Source: Thiofilum sp. (lineage in GTDB: Bacteria > Pseudomonadota > Gammaproteobacteria > Thiotrichales > Thiotrichaceae). From it: 64,000 nucleotides of DNA. Position 1 is the first letter of the stretch; the number at the start of each line of letters is the position of its first letter. The translations under genes were made by a program, and so were the position numbers. The DNA is taken from the NCBI RefSeq assembly GCF_016711335.1, contig NZ_JADJTF010000001.1:930001-994000 (forward strand), read 5' to 3'. The notes beneath the pieces are model-generated. The model made no database searches and was not told the DNA's origin. It worked only from the letters and a program-made list of their open reading frames with translations. Of the stretch, positions 8,001-17,375 are shown piece after piece.

Positions 8001-9011
8001 TTACAAAGCTACAAAACACCCCTCTTGCGCACTTAACACTATTGCATCCATCACTCGCATATTAGCCCAAGACTCGGCTAAATCCATTGGTATGCCTTGA
8101 TCCTTTAAAATCGCTTCAGTGAACACCTCTGCCTGCAAGGTATATTGATCTTGGGGAGCAAACGTATGTTCTTCAATGCCCTTAACGGTTTGCACCCATA
8201 GCCTTGTACTTTGTTCAGGTGGGGCATTAAAAGGAATCTCTAATTCAATCCGACCTTGAGTGCCATAGATTTGCACCCGCTGAAACGGTGTCATTTGGGT
8301 AGCACAGGTAAAACTCGCTTGCCCTGATCCAAAATCCAATAGCCCTGTGGTTAAACGATCCACACCAAAGGCGGGATCATACTCACTCATACCACACACC
8401 CGCTGCGGCTCTTGACCAAATAAAAACCGTGCTAACGACACACCATAACAGCCAATATCCATTAAAGCCCCACCGCCTAGCTCAAGACTGTTACGAATGT
8501 TATTAGGATCAGCATTGAAATAAGAAAAGATAGTCTGAATCGCTTTTAGCTCGCCAATACGTTGCTCTTGCACTAGCGCTTTAGCCATCTGCCACTGTGC
8601 ATGAAAGCGGTACATAAACGCTTCCATCACCTTAGGACGTGGCTCTGGCAATTGCTGATAGAAGGCTTGTAGTGTTTGGACTTGCTCACTGTTTAAACCA
8701 ATGGGTTTTTCACACAACACATGCTTGCCTGCTTGTAATGCTTTTTGTGTCCACTCGATATGCTGATCATTCGGCAAAGGGATATAGACGACTTGTATGT
8801 TAGGGTCAGCCAATAAAGCCTCATAGGAGTCATAGGTGTGTGGAATAGCTAAGTCTTGGGCAATACGCTTAGCCTTTTCACCATCGCGTGAGGCAATTCC
8901 ATAAACGTGAGCTTGTGCGCTTTTTTGCAGTGCGGGGATCACTTTAGTACGTGCAATTTTAGCGGTACTTAGAATGCCCCAATTCAATCTTGGCTTATCA
9001 GTAGTTGGCAT
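8001..9011 (-). CDS. Gfo/Idh/MocA family NAD(P)-dependent oxidoreductase
   Basis: This 336-residue protein has an N-terminal Rossmann fold (LNWGILSTAKIARTKVIPAL; the usual GxGxxG is GILSTA) and the family motif CEKPIGLN with the catalytic Lys near residue 98. The GFO/IDH/MocA C-terminal domain follows, with GGGALMDIGCYG. The overall form is close to dimeric dihydrodiol dehydrogenase and bacterial NADP-dependent xylose dehydrogenase. The substrate is probably a sugar or a dihydrodiol but cannot be fixed from sequence. It stands alone, converging on the HNH nuclease gene and diverging from the second insertion sequence, and marks the right edge of the defence island. Confidence 0.9.
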   Translation of the reverse strand: MPTTDKPRLNWGILSTAKIARTKVIPALQKSAQAHVYGIASRDGEKAKRIAQDLAIPHTYDSYEALLADPNIQVVYIPLPNDQHIEWTQKALQAGKHVLCEKPIGLNSEQVQTLQAFYQQLPEPRPKVMEAFMYRFHAQWQMAKALVQEQRIGELKAIQTIFSYFNADPNNIRNSLELGGGALMDIGCYGVSLARFLFGQEPQRVCGMSEYDPAFGVDRLTTGLLDFGSGQASFTCATQMTPFQRVQIYGTQGRIELEIPFNAPPEQSTRLWVQTVKGIEEHTFAPQDQYTLQAEVFTEAILKDQGIPMDLAESWANMRVMDAIVLSAQEGCFVAL

Positions 9012-9125
9012 ATAAAAATCCGAATAAGGTGGTGAGTGTTATCATGCCGTGAACTATAGCTAGTTGTCACTTAGCCCTACTGCAAGAGCTTAGTAAATCG
9101 ATTAAGCTTAGTCCCTTATTGTAAC

Positions 9126-9139
9126 ACTTCGGACAGTTT
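9126..9139 (+). repeat. left terminal inverted repeat of second IS
   Basis: ACTTCGGACAGTTT, perfectly repeated in inverted orientation at 10506-10519. The transposase stop codon (9138-9140) lies at its inner edge. Confidence 0.85.
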
Positions 9140-10419
9140 ACGCGGCGATAGCACCATAATTACATAGGTCTGCGAAGGCTGGGCTGGATTTTATGGCGCT
9201 GAAGTCGAGTTTTAAGTGGCGAGAAAAGCGTTCGAGCAGATGGGCATTGAAGTGGCGGATCTTCCCACTGGCAACGGAGAGGACACTGCGCCCGTTGCCC
9301 CCGGCATCCCAGTTCTGCTGGCGATCTTCCAGCCGGAGCAGGTTAAGTGCCGTCAGTGAGGTATTGAAGTGGAAATCCAGCTTTTCTTTGCGGGTCGTTT
9401 GGCAGTCACACAGCCCGGTGTGTTGCTTGGCATCCCCGGAACAAAAATTCTATCTGGAAACGCGCTTGGTAGTAACGCAGGATGTCTAATGCAGGGCAAT
9501 CCGTGTCGGTACTGAACAGCAGTGCGCTAGCGGTCTTGCCGTTTGCTTCGCGCACCAGATAGACGATGCGCACTATCTGTTTGAACGTCGGGCTGTTAAC
9601 AGTAGCGGTGTAAACACGCTGCCCGTCCAGCTCTCCGACCCGTTCAAAACGTGATAAGTCGTCAAAACTGACTTTGCCGCTGTACTGGCGGTGACGACCC
9701 TTGGGTTTTTGTGCGCCCGTGTACAGCCACCGTAAGTCGGCGTCCTGACGTAACTTGCTGATCAAATGCAAGTTGAGTTCCCTGATGCCACTGACAAACT
9801 TAGTTTTGGCATAAAAGCTATCCGCGACGAGATAACGGATGCCACACCCCAGCAGGACTGTGATGGCGTGTTGAAGCTGTCCAAGGTAGCTATCCATCCG
9901 CGTGGGGAGCGGCGCACCAACGAAGGGTGGGTGTTTCACCTTGGTTTTGTCTTTGGTGTTGGCGGGTTGGCTTTGACCCTTGCGGGTTGAGCGCGGCAAC
10001 GTAGGCGTTTGGCGGGCGGATAAGGTGTAAGTACCGTGTTGTGGGTCACGTCCACCAGCGCTAACAAGGATAATTCTTGTCCGCGTTGCGCCTGCCCCTG
10101 TGAGCCGTTCCAAAACCAGTCTAAGGCCATAACTCTTGCGCCCGCTTTTAGGCACGAAACTGGCATCAATAGCCGCAATACGTTCCCCCTTGCCATGCAG
10201 GACATCCTGTAAGATCAGCAGGTTGAACGCTAGAAAATCAAAGGAACGTGAAAACCAGCGTGAAAAAGTCTTTTCATGGCAGTCACTGTAACGTCCAAGG
10301 TTGCGGAAGTTGACACGGCTGGGCAGGTACATCAGCGCATTGAACAAGGTCAGCAAAAACTGGCGCTGCGGTTTCGCCACACTGGACATTTGGCTCAGAA
10401 TCGTTTCTATTGTGGACAT
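9138..10419 (-). pseudogene. IS4-family transposase, one frameshift
   Basis: The first 330 residues are read without a break from the ATG at 10419. The first two catalytic acids lie in RIAAIDASFVPKSG and YLVADSFYAK. The IS4 signature Y-2-R-3-E-6-K should read YQARFQIEFLFRDAK, but an extra G in a G run (near 9435) shifts the frame after LFR, giving GCQATHRAV and a stop. Removing one G restores DAKQHTGLCDCQTTRKEKLDF and continues for about 90 residues to a TAA at 9138-9140. The break therefore falls inside the catalytic signature, and the truncated product lacks the YREK lysine. Decay and a homopolymer miscall are both possible. Confidence 0.85.
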
Positions 10420-10505
10420 GGAAGCTTCTGGGGTGAGGGGTTGTTATCGTGGTTGACGACATCTTCCCACACTGGAGGCTTCCAGCCTATTTTTCAATCA
10501 TGCCC

Positions 10506-10519
10506 AAACTGTCCGAAGT
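10506..10519 (-). repeat. right terminal inverted repeat of second IS
   Basis: AAACTGTCCGAAGT, the inverted copy of 9126-9139. Confidence 0.85.
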
Positions 10520-10546
10520 ATTGTTATTGTTGATTTAGGTTTTATT

Positions 10547-11362
10547 ATGGATTGGCGTTGTCCGGTGTGTCATACCGCTTTAAAGCTAGAAAATACTATC
10601 TATCGCTGTGTAAACAGCCACACTTACGACCGCGCTAAAGAGGGCTATGTCAACCTACTCCTTGCTCATAAAAAGAAATCGGCGGATCCGGGTGATTCTA
10701 AAGCGATGCTTTTAAGTCGGCGTATGTTTTTAGAACAAGGCTATTATCAACCGCTAGCCGATGCTTTAGCCCAAACAATCGCTAACTATGCTCAAGGTCA
10801 AGCTCAAACCCTCTTAGATATTGGCTGTGGCGAGGGATATTACTTAGACCAGATCATACAAAATAACCCTACTCTTCAAATTTGGGGCATTGATATTGCA
10901 CGCGATGCGGCACGTCTTGCTGCAAAACGTTTGCCTAGTATGCACTTTGCTGTGGCGTCGAGCGCTGATTTGCCACTGGCAGATAATAGTGTGGATATAG
11001 TCACTACGGTATTTGCCCCCATTAATGAAGCAGAAGTAGTACGGGTCTTAAAACCTAATGGTATTTGGCTGTGGGTGCGTCCGGGCGCTAATCATCTGTA
11101 TCAGCTTCGGGACTTGATCTATGCTCAAGCACGCCTGCATAACACTGAGTTAGCGTTACCGGATAGCTTGCAATTACTCAGTACCCAACCGATCCAATAT
11201 GTACTTAGTTTGCAGGACTCGAAAAGTATTGAAGCGCTATTAGCTATGACACCTTACTACTGGAGTGCGTCGTTAGAAACGCAACAAACGGTTAAGCACT
11301 TAAGCCAGCTAACAATCCAAGTTGATTTTCAACTATTAGCCCTACAAAAATCCGTATTTTAA
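10547..11362 (+). CDS. rlmA: 23S rRNA (guanine(745)-N(1))-methyltransferase
   Basis: RlmA methylates N1 of a guanine in helix 35 of 23S rRNA. The protein (271 residues) begins with the N-terminal zinc site C-P-V-C ... C-V-N-S-H, then the family segment YDRAKEGYVNLLLAHKKKS, and has a class I methyltransferase fold with LLDIGCGEGYYL near residue 95 binding S-adenosylmethionine. All four zinc ligands (C5, C8, C21, H25) are visible. The start ATG is preceded by TAGG. The right end of an insertion sequence lies only 23 bases upstream, so the original promoter was probably displaced and the gene may now depend on a promoter inside or outward from the element. Confidence 0.93.
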   Translation: MDWRCPVCHTALKLENTIYRCVNSHTYDRAKEGYVNLLLAHKKKSADPGDSKAMLLSRRMFLEQGYYQPLADALAQTIANYAQGQAQTLLDIGCGEGYYLDQIIQNNPTLQIWGIDIARDAARLAAKRLPSMHFAVASSADLPLADNSVDIVTTVFAPINEAEVVRVLKPNGIWLWVRPGANHLYQLRDLIYAQARLHNTELALPDSLQLLSTQPIQYVLSLQDSKSIEALLAMTPYYWSASLETQQTVKHLSQLTIQVDFQLLALQKSVF

Positions 11363-11436
11363 TTTAAAGTTATAAATAAATATAAAAATAGCTACTTTAT
11401 TAACTTAAAATAAGACTATAGAATCGCCCTCTCAAA

Positions 11437-11455
11437 GATGAGAATTATTATTATT
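11437..11455. promoter_or_regulatory. Fur-box-like operator upstream of cytochrome b561-YceI
   Basis: Read on the minus strand the 19 bases are AATAATAATAATTCTCATC, matching 17 of 19 positions of AATGATAATAATTCTCATT, a common proteobacterial Fur-box form. It lies 20-38 bases before the start of the cytochrome b561 gene, where a repressor would block transcription or initiation. This suggests the cytochrome b561-yceI pair is iron-regulated. Confidence 0.55.
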
Positions 11456-11474
11456 TGATAAGGACGCACTTTTT

Positions 11475-12023
11475 ATGGCGCTCAGAAACACCACCGAGCA
11501 CTATGGTAGCTTGTCTATAGCCCTCCATTGGCTCATGGCGCTAGCCATTATTAGCTTGTACTTCGTAGGCGATTATATGGTTGAACTCACCTACTATGAC
11601 AAGCTCTATCACACACTGCCTCACCTACACAAATCAATAGGTGTGCTAGTGGGCCTTGCTCTAGTACTACGGTTAGCATGGCTTTATAGCCACCCACACC
11701 CTACTAAACTCGCCACTACACCAGAATGGCAACACACACTAGCGCGTTTGGGACATATAGGCTTATATGTATTAATCCTCGCACTTATTATTAGTGGCTA
11801 TCTTATTTCTACCGCCAAAGGTAAAGGCATAGAAGTTTTTAACTGGTTTGAGATACCCGCTTTACTAGCTGAAAATGCTGAGCGTGGTGAAATAGCCGGA
11901 AAAATCCATGAATATAGTGCCACGCTATTAATGTTATTAGTGCTAGTACATGCGGGTGCGGCACTATTGCATCACTTTTATTGGAAAGATAACACACTAA
12001 AGCGCATGTTAGGACGCTTATAA
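11475..12023 (+). CDS. cytochrome b561 family membrane protein
   Basis: This 182-residue inner-membrane diheme cytochrome has four predicted transmembrane helices (about residues 14-31, 50-70, 91-112 and 148-170). Haem-ligand histidines are visible in IALHWLMAL (helix 1), LPHLHKSIGV (before helix 2), the GHIGLYVLI segment (helix 3) and VLVHAGAALLHHF (helix 4). It probably passes electrons from ubiquinol to a periplasmic acceptor. The next gene encodes a periplasmic YceI protein, an isoprenoid-binding lipocalin-like partner often paired with b561; they are 45 bases apart and likely co-transcribed under the Fur-like operator upstream. RBS AAGGACGC. Confidence 0.92.
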   Translation: MALRNTTEHYGSLSIALHWLMALAIISLYFVGDYMVELTYYDKLYHTLPHLHKSIGVLVGLALVLRLAWLYSHPHPTKLATTPEWQHTLARLGHIGLYVLILALIISGYLISTAKGKGIEVFNWFEIPALLAENAERGEIAGKIHEYSATLLMLLVLVHAGAALLHHFYWKDNTLKRMLGRL

Positions 12024-12068
12024 TTAACTCATTAACTTTTTTACTACCACGTCACTAAGGAAACTATC

Positions 12069-12641
12069 ATGAAAACCTTATTAGCTACTTCATTATTAGC
12101 CCTAAGTTTATTAGGTACTCAAGCCTATGCCGAAGATTACAAAATCGATACGGAAGGCATGCATAGTGCTATTCAATTTCGCATTAAGCATTTAGGCTAT
12201 AGTTGGTTATATGGACGCTTCAATGATTTTGCGGGCACATTTAGCTATGACGCAGCGAAACCTGAAGCATCAAAAGTCGCTGTGACCATTAAAACCACTA
12301 GCGTTGACTCTAATCATGCTGAGCGTGATAAACACTTACGTAGTGCTGATTTTTTAAATGTAGAGAAATTTCCTGAAGCTAAATTTGAAAGTACTGCTTT
12401 TAAAGCGGGAGCTGATGGTAAAAGCACTATCGAAGGTAATCTAACCCTCAACGGAGTCACTAAACCTGTGACATTAAATGTAGAAGAAATCGGTGCAGGT
12501 GATGATCCTTGGGGCGGCTATCGTCGTGGTTTTGAGGGCAAAACCAGTTTTACTTTAGCGGATTTTGGTATTAATTATGATTTAGGGCCTGCTTCTAAAG
12601 AAGTAGAACTAACCTTATCAGTAGAAGGGATACGTCAATAA
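12069..12641 (+). CDS. yceI: YceI family periplasmic protein
   Basis: This 190-residue protein has a clear signal peptide ([21 protein letters not shown], cleavage after A-Y-A near residue 21). The mature part has the lipocalin-like YceI fold: [20 protein letters not shown] at the start, then [20 protein letters not shown] and FPEAKFEST, and the C-terminal [19 protein letters not shown]. YceI proteins bind long polyisoprenoids such as quinones in the periplasm. Directly downstream of cytochrome b561, which supports a role in quinone or redox handling. A rho-independent terminator follows at 12667. Confidence 0.93.
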   Translation: MKTLLATSLLALSLLGTQAYAEDYKIDTEGMHSAIQFRIKHLGYSWLYGRFNDFAGTFSYDAAKPEASKVAVTIKTTSVDSNHAERDKHLRSADFLNVEKFPEAKFESTAFKAGADGKSTIEGNLTLNGVTKPVTLNVEEIGAGDDPWGGYRRGFEGKTSFTLADFGINYDLGPASKEVELTLSVEGIRQ

Positions 12642-12666
12642 CGCCTAAAACTATTTAGCGACCAAT

Positions 12667-12696
12667 AAAAGGGTAGTTTCGACTGCCCTTTTTTAT
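12667..12696 (+). terminator. rho-independent terminator after yceI
   Basis: A stem GGGTAG/CTGCCC with a six-base loop is flanked by AAAA on the left and six T on the right. It lies 26 bases after the yceI stop. The A run on the left means it could also act on the opposite strand. Confidence 0.75.
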
Positions 12697-12742
12697 TTTT
12701 AAAGGCAAGTAGAAAATAATTAGGCAGCAATTAGGTAGGGAC

Positions 12743-12765
12743 AAAAAAAGCCCACTTTGTGGGCT
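12743..12765 (-). terminator. rho-independent terminator of tRNA-Phe
   Basis: On the minus strand AGCCCAC-AAA-GTGGGCT is followed by a run of T. The perfect seven-base stem lies 24 bases beyond the 3' CCA of the tRNA. Confidence 0.8.
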
Positions 12766-12788
12766 AAAGGGGGTAACTTTGAATTCAG

Positions 12789-12863
<75 letters not shown>

Positions 12864-12876
12864 TTAAGAGGTCGCC

Positions 12877-12905
12877 ATTAAAGCGCTTTACCCGCCGCTT
12901 GTCAA
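12877..12905 (-). promoter_or_regulatory. sigma-70 promoter of tRNA-Phe
   Basis: On the minus strand TTGACA (12905-12900) and TTTAAT (12882-12877) are separated by 17 bases. The -10 box ends 13 bases before the tRNA 5' end. The -35 is consensus. Confidence 0.78.
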
Positions 12906-12990
12906 GCAGCACTTAGTAATTTTTGGTGATTTCAAGCAAAACAGCTACACTAACCTTAGATGAGCTAGAATAAGCTATAAAGGACAAGCG

Positions 12991-14229
12991 GTGCAACTCA
13001 TTGATATTATTCTGATACTTTATATTTTACTGGTCGTTATTGGTTTAGTATTACTCTGGCAGAAACTAGCCGATACTTTATTTAATATTCCCAATCTCAC
13101 TCCTGAACAACGCATTTTAATTATCGTTGCAGTATACGCTATTATTACTTTCGCTGCCTTTTATGTGGGTTTAAAAATTAATGCTAAACGTAATGCACCC
13201 ACTCCTGTTAATCCGGTACAAACTCAAGCAGTACCTATAGCTTCACCTAGTAATACCCAAGCTAATCCCCCCCCTAATCTCTCTGCACCACCTACCGCTA
13301 CACCGAGCAATACTACAACACCAACCAATACCATACCTGCCTTAGTACAAACTAATCAAGACACTGTAAATCCAAGTAGTGAATTACAAAATTTTTTAGA
13401 ACTTAATTATTTTGACTTTGAACAACAGCGTAGTGCTTTACAACAAACTCTACAGCGCTTAGATCAGTTTTTTAAACGTGCCGATCAACTCGCTGCCAAT
13501 ACCCCTACTCACCGACGTTTTATGCAGCAAATTGCCCTAAATCGTTGGAACTTCCGTCAGCAACTAGAAAGCTTAAGACAAGAAATAGAGCAAGAAACAC
13601 AAACCTTTTGGATTTTTTACCGTGCAGGCTCTTCCGAGCATACAGAACAAGCTTTTACTAAAAAAACTGTCAGCCTCACTGAGGACATTCAAACCTTATT
13701 AGGTAAAGAATCCGATGTTCTTACTAAAGAAAATAAGCTTATTAAAAGCTATATACAGTACCTAACTAAAATGCTCAATCGCCCTGCCCCAAAACCTAAC
13801 CAAAACTCTCCTCAATATACACCTCAAAATCGCCAATTTGTTCTTAAATGGCTACAAGCTCAGCGTCAAATTGTATTATTAAATAATTTAACTGCCTTAG
13901 AGGAAAGTAAAAAACGTATTGAAACTAGCCTATACGAATTTCAGCGCTTTTTAACTCAATACCCTACTATGGAAAATCGGTTGCAATCTACCTTAAGCCT
14001 GTGGAAACAAGCTTTACAAGCCAATTTATATGTGCAATACCGTTTATTACATTGTGCCGAAGCTGAATTACTACTGACTGATCCAGAAATGAAAATTGCC
14101 CCTGAAACTGGGCAAGCGTTAAACTCTTTATTAATTGATCGTTTACCCCTAATGATTAGTGAGGCGGCTGATATTCGCTTACAAGCCGAACGTAGCTATG
14201 CTACTGAACGTAATAAAAATACTCGTTAA
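12991..14229 (+). CDS. hypothetical membrane-anchored helical protein
   Basis: I do not recognise this 412-residue protein. It starts at GTG after AAAGGACAAGC. It has two hydrophobic helices (about residues 3-25 and 42-63), then a low-complexity linker of about 70 residues rich in Pro, Thr, Asn and Ala (65-135), then a long mainly helical region (140-405) rich in Gln, Leu and charged residues, without cysteine-based or catalytic motifs apart from a single Cys near 355. The layout suggests an inner-membrane hairpin anchor with a large helical domain on one side. It stands alone between tRNA-Phe (opposite strand) and a two-component operon, so context gives no function. Confidence 0.75.
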   Translation: MQLIDIILILYILLVVIGLVLLWQKLADTLFNIPNLTPEQRILIIVAVYAIITFAAFYVGLKINAKRNAPTPVNPVQTQAVPIASPSNTQANPPPNLSAPPTATPSNTTTPTNTIPALVQTNQDTVNPSSELQNFLELNYFDFEQQRSALQQTLQRLDQFFKRADQLAANTPTHRRFMQQIALNRWNFRQQLESLRQEIEQETQTFWIFYRAGSSEHTEQAFTKKTVSLTEDIQTLLGKESDVLTKENKLIKSYIQYLTKMLNRPAPKPNQNSPQYTPQNRQFVLKWLQAQRQIVLLNNLTALEESKKRIETSLYEFQRFLTQYPTMENRLQSTLSLWKQALQANLYVQYRLLHCAEAELLLTDPEMKIAPETGQALNSLLIDRLPLMISEAADIRLQAERSYATERNKNTR

Positions 14230-14444
14230 TTATCACCTTTTATTTATCTCAGTTTAATAAAATTAGCATGCTATACTTATTTGAACAAATGCCTATTTCT
14301 TATTGGGTATTTAGCTTTATTTTTAATCAAATTAGCTCACTACCGCTTAGCCTTTTGATATAACCAATTACTAACAGGCTGTCTAAAATCTATCTACACT
14401 CATGGTAATATGAACTAACCCCCCACCCCCATAGGAAGGTCTGT

Positions 14445-15125
14445 ATGTATAACGCTCTGATAGTTGAAGATACAGAAGAAACCAGTATTTGGTTAAAAAA
14501 AATACTAGAAACGGCATTTGCTGGCATAAAAATCACTATTTGTACTAACTGCGCAGAAACTCGTACATTTATCCAGCAAAATACGATTAGTTTAGCGCTA
14601 GTAGATATTAATCTTCCTGATGGTAGTGGTTTAGATCTCATTACTGAAATTAGGCAGCTTTTTAAAGATGCTTATATTATCACCACTACTATTTTTGATG
14701 ACGATGATCATATTCTCACCGCTCTGCGTAATGGTGCAAATGGCTATTTATTAAAAGATTTGGCTGAAACTATTTTTATTCAAAAACTGCGTGGCATTTT
14801 AACCGGTGATCCTCCCTTGTCACCCAGCATTGCTCGCAAAATACTGCATTGCTTTGCAGAATCGGCTAACAAACCTAGCGCTGTGTCTACGAATGACAAC
14901 ATAGGGAATAATCATATCGCACCGACCTTAAGTCCACGCGAGCAAGATGTATTAATTCTGGTAGCTAAGGGGTTCAGCCGCAAAGAAATTGCTGAACTAC
15001 TACACTTATCTAGTAATACCGTGGCACGCTATATTCGGGATGTGTATCAAAAGCTGAATATTTCGAGTCGGGCGGAAGCCGCTGTAGAAGCTTGTCGTAT
15101 GGGTTTAGTAGGTACGGAAATGTAA
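14445..15125 (+). CDS. NarL/FixJ-type response regulator
   Basis: This 226-residue protein has an N-terminal receiver domain (about 1-120). The acidic pair lies in IVEDTEET, the phospho-acceptor Asp in LALVDINLPDGSG near residue 50, and the conserved Lys in YLLKDL near 105 (KD instead of the usual KP). The C-terminal LuxR-type helix-turn-helix (about 160-222) has LSPREQDVLILVAKGFSRKE and TVARYIRDVYQKL. It is a DNA-binding transcription factor phosphorylated by the kinase encoded next; the two genes overlap by one base (TAATG). Good RBS (AGGAAGG). The targets are unknown; the secreted-protein genes downstream on the other strand are candidates by position only. Confidence 0.93.
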   Translation: MYNALIVEDTEETSIWLKKILETAFAGIKITICTNCAETRTFIQQNTISLALVDINLPDGSGLDLITEIRQLFKDAYIITTTIFDDDDHILTALRNGANGYLLKDLAETIFIQKLRGILTGDPPLSPSIARKILHCFAESANKPSAVSTNDNIGNNHIAPTLSPREQDVLILVAKGFSRKEIAELLHLSSNTVARYIRDVYQKLNISSRAEAAVEACRMGLVGTEM

Positions 15126-17365
15126 TGACATTAAGTGGTTACAACATCAATACCTCTCTAACCATTAGCCCCATTCACTCATTAGTGATCGCTTTACTGT
15201 TTACCCTGTTAGTACAGGGGGCAGCTATATATTTGCGCATGCAACAGCCTTGGCTAGGGCTGCAAGTTAGCTTGGCACATAGTAATGGGCAATTACTGGT
15301 AACTACTGTCACCAAGCAATCCCCCGCTGATGCGAACATACCTATCGGTAAATTTTTGCTCGCAGTTGAAACCACATCAGCTACATCTATACCCCTAAAA
15401 CCTTTGATACGCACAGAGCCTTTTTCCGTACCCAGCTATCAAATGTATGCTGATTACCAAACTTTACACCGTGCTTTATATGAGGCAATCCATGAAGCTG
15501 CCCATGCTCAGCAAGCCATTAAATTAGTGATGCATGACGGACAACGGTTAAAAATAACCCCACTGCCCAAAACTCCCTTATCAGGTATTCCATCTGTATT
15601 TTGGTGGTTGCTGCTTAGTAACTTAATAGCTCCATTACTAGGAGCCATTGTGTGGACATACAAACCCTATACGCTGGAATCCGCCTGCTTAGTATTGGCA
15701 TGTATGAGCTTTTTTTGTTTTCAAACTATTTTTGCGCTGGTCATTTCTCGTGAGTTACATATATCACCAGAGTTTTTCGCGTTGTTGCCGGTACAGGCAG
15801 GATTGTTGAATCTGTTTACTTTGTCCTTATATATTATCTTATGTTATTACCCCAATCGCCTAATGCCTATGTGGGCGATTTATCCGGGTATTGCTGTGGC
15901 TGTGCTATTGTCACTCAATTACCAGTTCCATTGGCTAGAAATACCGTTGCAAGCTTTCTTGTTCCAGTATGTTCCGATTATTCTGTTGGGAACTTGGTTA
16001 ATGCACTGCCAATGGGTTGCCGCCAAAGGAAATCCAGTTGATCGTACCACTGTCCTAATGTTGCAACTATCTGCCATGCTGCCCTGTTGGCTGATTATGT
16101 TGCTTTATATCTTTCCTATTGCTTTGGGTAGTACTCCATTTATACATCCTATTGCAAACCGCTTATTACTATTCTTCATTTTTGCAGGGTGGGTAGTAGG
16201 CGTACTGCGCTTCAGGCTGTTTGATATTGAATATTGGTGGTTTAAGTCCTTACTGTGGCTATTAGGTGGTAGCTTGGTAGTTATCTTGGATATTTTGATT
16301 GCCAGTTTCCTGAAAACTTCCGAGATGTTTGCATTAGGAGTGGCAGTCACTATTGCTGGTTTCTTGTATTTTCCACTAAGACAATGGTTATTAGGAAAAG
16401 TGTTACCCTCAGAGCAGCAAGGCTTACAAGAGTTTTTACCAGTATTTAGTAGCAACATGTCAGATGCTATATCCAAGGAGACATTTGAAGCGCGTTGGCT
16501 AGATTCATTGAATCAGCGTTTCCAGCCCTTGCATGTTGAGGTTCTTCAGGGGGAGCTTGCAAATACGGTTTTGTCGGACAATGGGTTGCACCTGCAAGTG
16601 CCGGGGCTAGGGCTGGGGCACTTTTATCAGCTAAGCGGCAAAAATCGTGCTGCACGCCTATTCAATCAGGCAGATGTCAAAAATACGGAGTCATTACTAA
16701 CCGTAGTGCGTATGGCAAGCCATGCCAGTGAGGTACGTCAGCAGGTCATCATTGAAGAGCGCCAACGGATTATGCGTGATTTACACGACAGCGTAGGTTC
16801 CAAATTACTCACCCTCACCTATAAACTCACCAAACCCGAAGAAAAAGAAGTAGCTAAACAAGCCCTTATGACCTTACGCGACACTATTCGTCTGGCCCTT
16901 AAACCGTGTCCACTCCGCTTAGAAGATCAATTAGCCGACTGGCGAGCTGAAATCACTGAACGAGCCGAAGCATCAGGGGTTCAACTGAGGTGGGAGCAAC
17001 AGGGTTCGCTAGAAAATTACCCTTTCACTCCCCAACTAGCCTTAGAACTGACTCAATTACTGCGTGAGGCAGTTAGTAATGCGCTAAAACATGCTTGCCC
17101 TGAACACTTGATCATTGGTTTCAAGGCGCAATCTAATGATTTGGAGATTAGCATTACTAACGATGGTGCTGTTTCCAATCCAGCCTTATGGAAAGCAGGG
17201 ACGGGGCTTAACACTATGACTAGCCGTGTTAAAAAACTAGCGGGTACACTAGAGTTTAGTCTGACCACTGGCTCTACACCGCATAATCAAGTACGTATGA
17301 GCATCCCTTTTATTCCAGCCAACCCAGCCTCTACACAAAGAGCACTACTCCATCAGCAATTATAA
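15125..17365 (+). CDS. NarL-system sensor histidine kinase with multi-pass membrane sensor
   Basis: I place the start at the ATG overlapping the response-regulator stop (746 residues); an in-frame TTG lies 33 bases upstream. A first transmembrane helix (about 17-37) precedes an extracytoplasmic region of about 110 residues that may be PDZ-like (LGLQVSLAHSNGQLLVTTVT). Then follow about seven more helices (about 150-425) and a cytoplasmic kinase. The HisKA_3 dimerisation box ERQRIMRDLHDSVGSKLL has its His near residue 553. The HATPase has an N box EAVSNALKHA near 648 and a G box GTGLNTM near 693. The layout resembles ComP-type kinases that sense signals through a multi-helix domain. The stimulus is not evident. 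Confidence 0.9.
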   Translation: MTLSGYNINTSLTISPIHSLVIALLFTLLVQGAAIYLRMQQPWLGLQVSLAHSNGQLLVTTVTKQSPADANIPIGKFLLAVETTSATSIPLKPLIRTEPFSVPSYQMYADYQTLHRALYEAIHEAAHAQQAIKLVMHDGQRLKITPLPKTPLSGIPSVFWWLLLSNLIAPLLGAIVWTYKPYTLESACLVLACMSFFCFQTIFALVISRELHISPEFFALLPVQAGLLNLFTLSLYIILCYYPNRLMPMWAIYPGIAVAVLLSLNYQFHWLEIPLQAFLFQYVPIILLGTWLMHCQWVAAKGNPVDRTTVLMLQLSAMLPCWLIMLLYIFPIALGSTPFIHPIANRLLLFFIFAGWVVGVLRFRLFDIEYWWFKSLLWLLGGSLVVILDILIASFLKTSEMFALGVAVTIAGFLYFPLRQWLLGKVLPSEQQGLQEFLPVFSSNMSDAISKETFEARWLDSLNQRFQPLHVEVLQGELANTVLSDNGLHLQVPGLGLGHFYQLSGKNRAARLFNQADVKNTESLLTVVRMASHASEVRQQVIIEERQRIMRDLHDSVGSKLLTLTYKLTKPEEKEVAKQALMTLRDTIRLALKPCPLRLEDQLADWRAEITERAEASGVQLRWEQQGSLENYPFTPQLALELTQLLREAVSNALKHACPEHLIIGFKAQSNDLEISITNDGAVSNPALWKAGTGLNTMTSRVKKLAGTLEFSLTTGSTPHNQVRMSIPFIPANPASTQRALLHQQL

Positions 17366-17375
17366 AATCAAGGTA

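Larger units (their letters stand above)
9122..10523 (-). mobile_element. second IS4-family insertion sequence, upstream of rlmA
   Basis: The terminal inverted repeats are ACTTCGGACAGTTT (perfect over 14 bases: 9126-9139 and, inverted, 10506-10519), extended outward by a less exact four bases. TTATTG or TTATTGT occurs directly outside both ends (from 9116 and from 10524), a probable target duplication, so the exact boundaries are uncertain by a base or two. Length is about 1.4 kb. One transposase gene on the minus strand fills the element. The right end lies 23 bases before the rlmA start, inside its leader. Sequence and repeats are unlike those of the element at 406-1674, so the two are different IS types of the same family. 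Confidence 0.85.

Noticed and set aside
7985..8012. AGCTTTG/CAAAGCT hairpin as a terminator between the HNH and oxidoreductase genes
   Set aside because: Only seven pairs, no T run, and it overlaps the 3' end of the oxidoreductase gene.
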